This document shows, in pieces, positions 57,315 to 64,000 of a stretch of 64,000 nucleotides of DNA. The notes under the pieces were generated by a model that was given only the letters and a program-made list of their open reading frames with translations, searched no databases and was not told the DNA's origin. Positions within the stretch are counted from its first letter, which is position 1. Each line of letters opens with the position of its first letter. The DNA comes from Sialis fuliginosa (taxonomy: Eukaryota; Arthropoda; Insecta; Megaloptera; Sialidae): assembly GCA_961205875.1 (NCBI GenBank), contig OY540815.1:18289638-18353637 (forward strand), given 5' to 3'. Position numbers and translations under genes: made by a program.

Positions 57315-58837
57315 CTATATGTATATAGGGGTGTTTTATTATTTTAAGATAATAAAAAAAATATGTTTTCTTTCTATTAGGTTAAAATTTCATAAATAAA
57401 ATACATTCATATATTCTTATTAAAAACTAATAATACTTTAAATCACTCCAATTTTTCTTGACATGATGTACACAATAGATTTCAATGAAATTCGAATTAA
57501 AATATACATAAAACCAGCCCGCATGAGTTTTTTTTAATGTAAAAAGCACACATACGTATCCCCTTACTATTTAATGATTTTATATATTTTTTTATCTTTT
57601 CTCATCACGAAAAAATAATTCATTCCGACCCCATAGAGCTGGAAAAATTAACTCATTAAAATATAACGTATACGTAAATTACTGTATTCTTTATATCTCG
57701 TCTCTTTTTCTGGCCATATTTTTATTAGTTGTTAGTTTATTGTCTTATAAATAATTTGAATGTGTTATTTTTATTAATGTCGTTAATTAATAAATACCAG
57801 TTTGCGTCAAAATGAATTTAAAGTTAGTTACAACTAATTTTATTTTTAGTTCTGTAATAAATTTTATTTTTTGGTGATGTTTTTATTATTTTTTAATTAA
57901 TATGTTTTTAATGTACAAGTTTACTATCGACATAAAAACAATAAACTTGTGAAATGTTATATAGGATTAGTCAAAACTATCAATTAGTATATCCAAAAAA
58001 ATCATGCAAAATCGAAGTTCTCTTTTTAGGTTGTCATTTTTTTTCAGTTACAAATAGGTAGGTCATATTTTGTGTCGTAGGAAAAATATAGTCGTGTTTT
58101 TAAAAAAGACAGTAAATTAATTTTCACCAGTAAACTTTTTTAAATCTTGCTAAAACTTTTTTCGTTCATTATATTAGTGATTTGGGCACTTAACTTTAGA
58201 TTTCAACATAATTTTTCAATCATTTGCCTTGATTAGTTACTTTTGAAAAATGGAACGTTGATTTGCTTTATTTTTAATAAACTATGTTATTTTTATGTCA
58301 CAATGAAGAGAAAAAAATGAAATAGTAATAATTTGTTACCATTTAGAAAAGGTATCATGACGAAATTACTACGTATATAATCATGAAAAAATAATTGATT
58401 GCCAAAAAAAAAGTTAAATCTTAAGTTTCCATAAAATATTAATAGCCACGATACTGCACAGGAAAATGGTGAAAATGGCATTGAAATTGGTTTAGTAATT
58501 CCCAAGTCTATAAGTCTCATTCATTTTTATATATAGAAATTAAATTCCCGAATGTTAGTCGCTATAGCTACTGACAGTTCAGAGATATCATTCAAAAACC
58601 TTGTTAATCTAAATACTTAACACCATGTTGTGCGAAGCCGCCTCAGGCAATATCATTAAATAAACTCTAATTTCATAAAGGTTATTTATTTTACTCTCCC
58701 CTCCCTCCACCTGGGTTGTTGATTATGTTCGCTCAGACTCATCTCTGGACCGTCATTAGGGTGATTGTTATAACCTGGCTGATCTTATTACTTATAAGAC
58801 ACACACACACATGCACACATATACTTATATACACAGG

Positions 58838-59377
58838 CAGGCGCGTATACAGCCTAACTTCTCGGTGGGGGTCATAAAAAAAATATATAAATTTAACTGT
58901 TATATATATTTGAAATAAACGTATAATAAATCTCCAAACATTTTATTGATTAATTTTTATAACAAAAAAAATATACTGATTAATAATCTGCAAATCAATA
59001 AATTTATTTAGAGCTGTTGTTTTCGAGATATTAGTTAACAAATATTTTCTTAACTGCAAATTCTTTAATTGTTCATTTGACAAATTCGAATTTTGCAATA
59101 AACGGTAGTAGAGAGAGATGTACAATATAGCAACTAGAAATTAAGTCAAATCAATTTTCTATAACTCTATAAAATAATTACTTAACAATGCCCAATATTA
59201 ATTAATAATATACATTTTTTATTCAAATGATTTTATAGTTTAAAATTTATTATTACATATAATTGATTTGAACTCATATCTGACTATACTTTAAATAACT
59301 TTCTGATTTCTTCATAATATCTTTTTAAATCTTGGGAGGGTCATGACCTCTAGACACCCCCCTTGTATACGCGCCTG
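58838..59377. mobile_element. hAT-like element with perfect 8-bp target duplication
   Basis: It begins CAGGCGCGTATACA and ends TGTATACGCGCCTG, perfect 14-nt inverted repeats. TACACAGG flanks both sides (58830-58837 and 59378-59385). The 540-nt inside is AT-rich with no transposase frame. Confidence 0.92.
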
Positions 59378-61161
59378 TACACAGGTTACTTGATGCGCTT
59401 ATTTAAATTAATAGTGGCATATAACTCGTGCAAGGTCTTTAATGGGTGCTAATGAGAAATCAGATTATTAATTATGATCATTTGTTACGGATAAAAACAA
59501 AAACATGGTGTTGTGTTACATTTTTTCACGTCGATAATTAATCGTGTAGGATTATTTTTTATTTGGTTTTGTTGGAAAGTTTGAGGCATGTAATATATTT
59601 CATACTGTCGTGAATTATTTGTTATTAGCGCTTTGCGCGAGATTGGTTTTATTTTTTTATAAAATGAGACCGGTTTTTTTTCGAGACGAAGCCGCGCGGT
59701 TTTATCATTTACAGTACGAGACTGATAGTTTTAATATATTGTCTCGTTTTAACGTTTCGTCTCGTATAAAAAACTAAATTATTTAAAATTGTGAAAAAAT
59801 CCGCTATTAATTAAAAAAAAAAAATTTACTTTCTCTTGTCGCTTTTGTATGTAACACCTCTAAGTAAATAATCATACCGGATATTTTAATGGAAAATAAG
59901 TAATGTTCTTTAATTAAGTTATATAGTTAAGTCGATTAAGCATTTATCTTAACAGTCATTAATAGATATTTAAAAAATATTGACCGGTTTAAAACACGTC
60001 TTAAAAATGGTGAGTTATTTTGACATATATGGAAATATACATAGGTATACAAATACATACGTATCATTTTTACTTCGATGTTCTGAAAGAAATGGAAGTA
60101 TTGTAATACCGTCAAGATAATGACAGATTCTGGTTGTACTACCTTCAAAACGTAAAGAAAAGTTGTTTGTTTTAAAATGCTGTTTTGACCTATTCAGCTT
60201 TAAGTAATAAAAATAAACAAAGTTTAAGAGTAAGAAAATCGTATTTTATGAATATGAGGTTAAAAGAATGTTGAACAAGCACTAAATATTTGTTAATATT
60301 AATAAAATATTCAGTATTAGAGAATTAATAAAATATTAATTTTTTTAGTCAGAAATAATGAAAATGCAGATTTAAAATCCTCGAAAAAAATATTATTATT
60401 AAATAACCACATTTTTCAATAAAATGAGTTTTATAATATCAAAAGTCATTTTGATTTTGATCAACTCATACATGCATAGCCCTCACAAAATGGGGGTTGA
60501 TAGAGCTCTAATTATAATAATATTATAATAATTATTATTAGCAAAAGTATTTAAAAATGAAGAGTAAAAAAGGTCATTCAATGGTAATTTTTTTATATTC
60601 TTTTGGACTCCCCCCTAGGAGAGGGCCCACCAGAAATATGACGATGTGGGGACCATGCATTCTCAATTCGAATTCAATTACCTTTTCCACCAAGGTATGC
60701 ATGACTCCATTAAAAATACTAAAAATCCAATCACAAAAAATCACAACGATAAACAATAAAATCCACGCCTAAACGATTTCGCACAGTAAACATTATCAAC
60801 TGAAAAAAATACAGTGAACATAAAAATAAACAGCGCGTTATAGAGATCACACATGACTGGCAGGCGGGCAGACAGACAGACAGACGGACATACACACACC
60901 CTTATCATACACACATACTCGCAATCTCCGCAATTTAATTTAGAGCTACGGTGGTAGTTATATCTGTCGCTATTTGCACATTCACCCTCTCGTTCAATGA
61001 GTTTGGTAACCGGGAAGATAGACGCGGTATGTGGTTGTTTACTAAAACGGTGCTGAAATGATATTTAACCCTTCAAAGTGCGGGTTTTAATTCGACAGAT
61101 AAATAGGTGATATTTTCAGGGGAAATTGTTAATTTATATACTACTACTTCATTCGCGTATA

Positions 61162-61365
61162 TAGGGCTGCAACTAGAGGCTTGGGGGCAAGAAGTAACCG
61201 AGGCCCCCCCAGAATGTGCAAAAATAAAAATTGAACACCTTTTGAATTTTACACTTCTTCTTTTAACGAATAATTAGTGTAAAATTCCAGTTGGCAAAAT
61301 TTGTAATAAGTGTAACATTTTAAAGTTAGCACTGCCCCGCTGCCCCGGTGGTAGTTACGGCCCTG
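61162..61365. mobile_element. hAT-like MITE (CAGGGC[TC]G termini)
   Basis: The left end TAGGGCTGCAACTA and the right end TAGTTACGGCCCTG are imperfect inverted repeats. The flanks CGCGTATA and CGCGTGTA agree at 7 of 8 positions. 204 nt, no coding. Confidence 0.75.
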
Positions 61366-62784
61366 CGCGTGTACAGTTATCCCCCCGTTTACGCTGATTC
61401 ACTTTTACATAAAGATTTATATGTTCATGCACTAATTTACTAGACACCGGATGTCACCATGCATATGTGTAATAGAACTCAGGTATTCGCCGAACATGAC
61501 ATGTATTTATTCTGTAACATATTTGTGTCAATTTCTAGTAAACATTTGAGTAAATTTTTGATCAAAAAATTGTGTTTTTTTTTTGTCAGAAACCTGTTAA
61601 ATATGAGGGGGGGTCCTTAACATCCACCATGTCAACTTTTTTTAGTCCACTATTGAATAAGATAATTTCTTACAAATTATATTAGTTTTTTCTTCAAACA
61701 AGCGCGGCCGCGCTATCGAACGCGTTTTTTAAGGCGAATAAAAACGCTGTAAAACTGCACTCTCGGCGATTAATTGCCGCGCCAATTTGAACACGAATAA
61801 GCCGCCATGTACTTCATTTCTGTGGCACGAATTATTCGCAGCCACTGCGATAAATCGCTTCGGTCTGTGGAAGACATTAATCATGCTTGTAACTAAAACG
61901 TTATTACAACATATAATTCGTGTTGAAGGAGTAATGATTTAAAAAATGTAAAATGTTCTTCATAACATAACAAATAGTCCACCCAAATTAGAAATTTTCT
62001 ATAAGTGACAAATCGATAGCAAATGATACCTTCCATAAAATTTCGAAAATGCAAAGCTGTAGACTCTCGGGAAATACACTAAAAAAATAAAAACAAAATA
62101 AATTGAGTGCCGGTTATGCTTAAATCGTCGATGCAGTGAAAACGGTGCAAAAATGAACAGGATCAATTTTACAGATAAGAAAATTTCCTAGAAGAATGGC
62201 ACTCCAGTTTATACCTAAAACTAATAGTTCAGGAATGAGAGTCGTTCAATACTCGAGAAGAATTTTTGAAAATGTCGCAATTTGCCTCAGGTTTCTATAA
62301 AATTTAAAATCATTATTCAACAGTTAATAAATATTTCCAAAAAATTCACGGTTTATTATTGGGAAGCCACTCACGAGTTTAAACTTATTTTTACTTTTGT
62401 CATCGAATGGCGTTAAAATAATCGAGGCGAATATTAATTCCATTTAAAAATCTAATTTGATTGGTCTAAAAGCAGACAACATAACAAAGTTTTTAATCAG
62501 TTTCGATGATAAAATCGCTGGTACCGAGGGCAGAACAAATGAACAAACATCCACACAGACGGACAGTACGTAAATACAACACGGATATGTGATTCTGTGT
62601 GTATGTTCACATCGAGGACTCACCCCAAATGCCACAAGAGAATTAAACGTATATGATTGTTTTGTTGGTGAAAAACGACCGGCTTAAAAGACAACGTTTC
62701 TTATGAATAAAGGGGTTAAAATAAAGCGTTGTGGAGTAAAATGTAATTGAATAAATGTGTTTTCATCTTAATTTTTATCATACA

Positions 62785-63275
62785 CAGTGGCACTAGAACC
62801 ATTTTTTTCTGAGGGAGTAGTACGAACCTCAAAAATTAAGCAGATACAATTTTACTTGGCGTTCTTAAAATTCAAAATTGATTTCAATTTTCTTTAGATT
62901 AATATCGTATTATTTGTTAAAAAATAAAAATAAATAGAAATACAGTGGAACCTCGTTAGTACGTTTTTAAAGGAAAGAAGAGAAAAACGTACTAACGAAA
63001 TATTTTAATATGGGGTCTTGGAAGAATGCCGGGACCAAAAAAATGAAAAAAATGTACTAACGAGGTTTCACTGTACTCACTTTTTATTTTTCTTTGTCTC
63101 TGACTAGACCCATGGTTGCATTTTATAATTTGTTTGTGAGCTTTAACATCAGAATTTGTAAGATTCAAAAAATTACAGAAAAGAGATTTTTATAATGCAT
63201 GTCGCTTCAAACGCGTCCTAAAAAACAGGGTCAAATTTTTGGGGGATGCAAAAAGTAGTTATTGCCCCCCCACTG
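62785..63275 (-). mobile_element. hAT-like MITE (CAGTGGCGCCGG family) with a nested palindromic insertion
   Basis: In opposite orientation to 32409-32782 it begins CAGTGGCACTAGAACC and continues through the family's core to CCCCCCACTGA, where it is cut short. At 62944-63076 it carries an inverted repeat, ACAGTGGAACCTCGTTAGTA and complement, enclosing about 80 nt. Confidence 0.75.
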
Positions 63276-64000
63276 ATCATACAGATTTAAAAAAAAAAAA
63301 TTTACAAAATGAGTTCATAGTTACTTTACGATAAAAATAATTAAAATAATTTTTTATAGAAATTGGAATTTTTATAAATATTTATATCAATTTGTTAAAT
63401 GAGTTTAATTAATTTAGCTTTTATTTTTATGTACATAGACTACATTTTTAGAAACTATGTTCTATTAATTTCGTATACGCATTTATTTTGAAATCATATT
63501 TTTATTACAAAAAATCAAATGTAAATTATTCTTAATATCTGCTATATATATTTTTATGAAAGGAAGGGTCCCAGACTTTTCAATAGCAAATGTTCCATTA
63601 CAATTAGTTCAGTTGTTTTCATGTCAAGTCAGATCAAAATGGATTAAATTGCTCTCTAAAACGAAAAATAATTTAGATTACACAAACAGAATCTTATGAT
63701 TTTTTTTCTATTCCTTATTTAATTTTGAATGATTATTATTTTTAGCCTCCCAATAGCTGACATAATGTACTACGTATTGCAGTCTTAGGTAAACAGATAA
63801 CGTTAGTTCCCCAACACCTTATTTAAGCATCGTTTGATTCGATCAAGCCTGTAAATATTTGTTTTACATCTTGACAATAATCCACCCCCTCGCAACACCC
63901 CTGGATGTAAAAAACAACACAACCCCTAACGGGATTAGCTTTGCAACAATGTGTGCATTGATTTTTATTGTGCCACATCGTAGGGGCTCGCCACCCTTAA

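Overview
The window is AT-rich nuclear DNA from an insect, most likely a moth or butterfly. The basis is short (about 64 nt) introns in compact genes, ZAD-type C2H2 zinc-finger genes, a seven-up/COUP-TF exon with near-perfect conservation, dense short non-autonomous transposons, and dispersed motifs of the GAAGCCGCGGGT and ACTGAACCGATTT kind that are common in lepidopteran repeats. The order Lepidoptera is an inference; no species is claimed.

Layout. (1) Positions 1-8,226, minus strand: two neighbouring ZAD/C2H2 zinc-finger genes. The right-hand one (8226 to 6618) is a simple three-exon gene with eight fingers. The left-hand one (6179 down past the left edge) has a shared 5' part (ZAD plus almost four fingers) followed by at least three complete or partial sets of alternative 3' zinc-finger exons and one decayed set. 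Each set is a 182-nt exon (phase 2 in, phase 1 out) plus a 170-nt terminal exon (phase 1 in, own stop codon). This looks like a lola-type choice of DNA-binding ends attached to a ZAD instead of a BTB domain, and it is the most interesting thing in the window. (2) 9,182-10,037, plus strand: a ZRANB2-like splicing factor in four exons, head-to-head with the zinc-finger gene. (3) About 10-39 kb: no convincing gene; remnants of hAT-like and TA-flanked MITEs, two long foldback elements, and a few GC-richer unique islands. (4) 42,013-42,293, minus strand: the last coding exon of seven-up (svp), the COUP-TF nuclear receptor. The flank at about 40.8-42.0 kb, probably its 3' UTR or 3' flank, holds three inverted-repeat elements side by side. 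(5) 42.3-64 kb: no further svp exon was found, so this is read as more than 21 kb of svp intron, with MITEs, a Tc1/mariner transposase scrap and candidate conserved non-coding islands.

The genes have no operon-like relation. The two zinc-finger genes are tandem paralogues and share a divergent spacer of about 1 kb with ZRANB2. svp is an unrelated developmental regulator in a gene-poor landscape. Exon boundaries were placed by hand from splice consensus, reading frame and protein homology. RNA evidence would be decisive for the alternative 3' ends.
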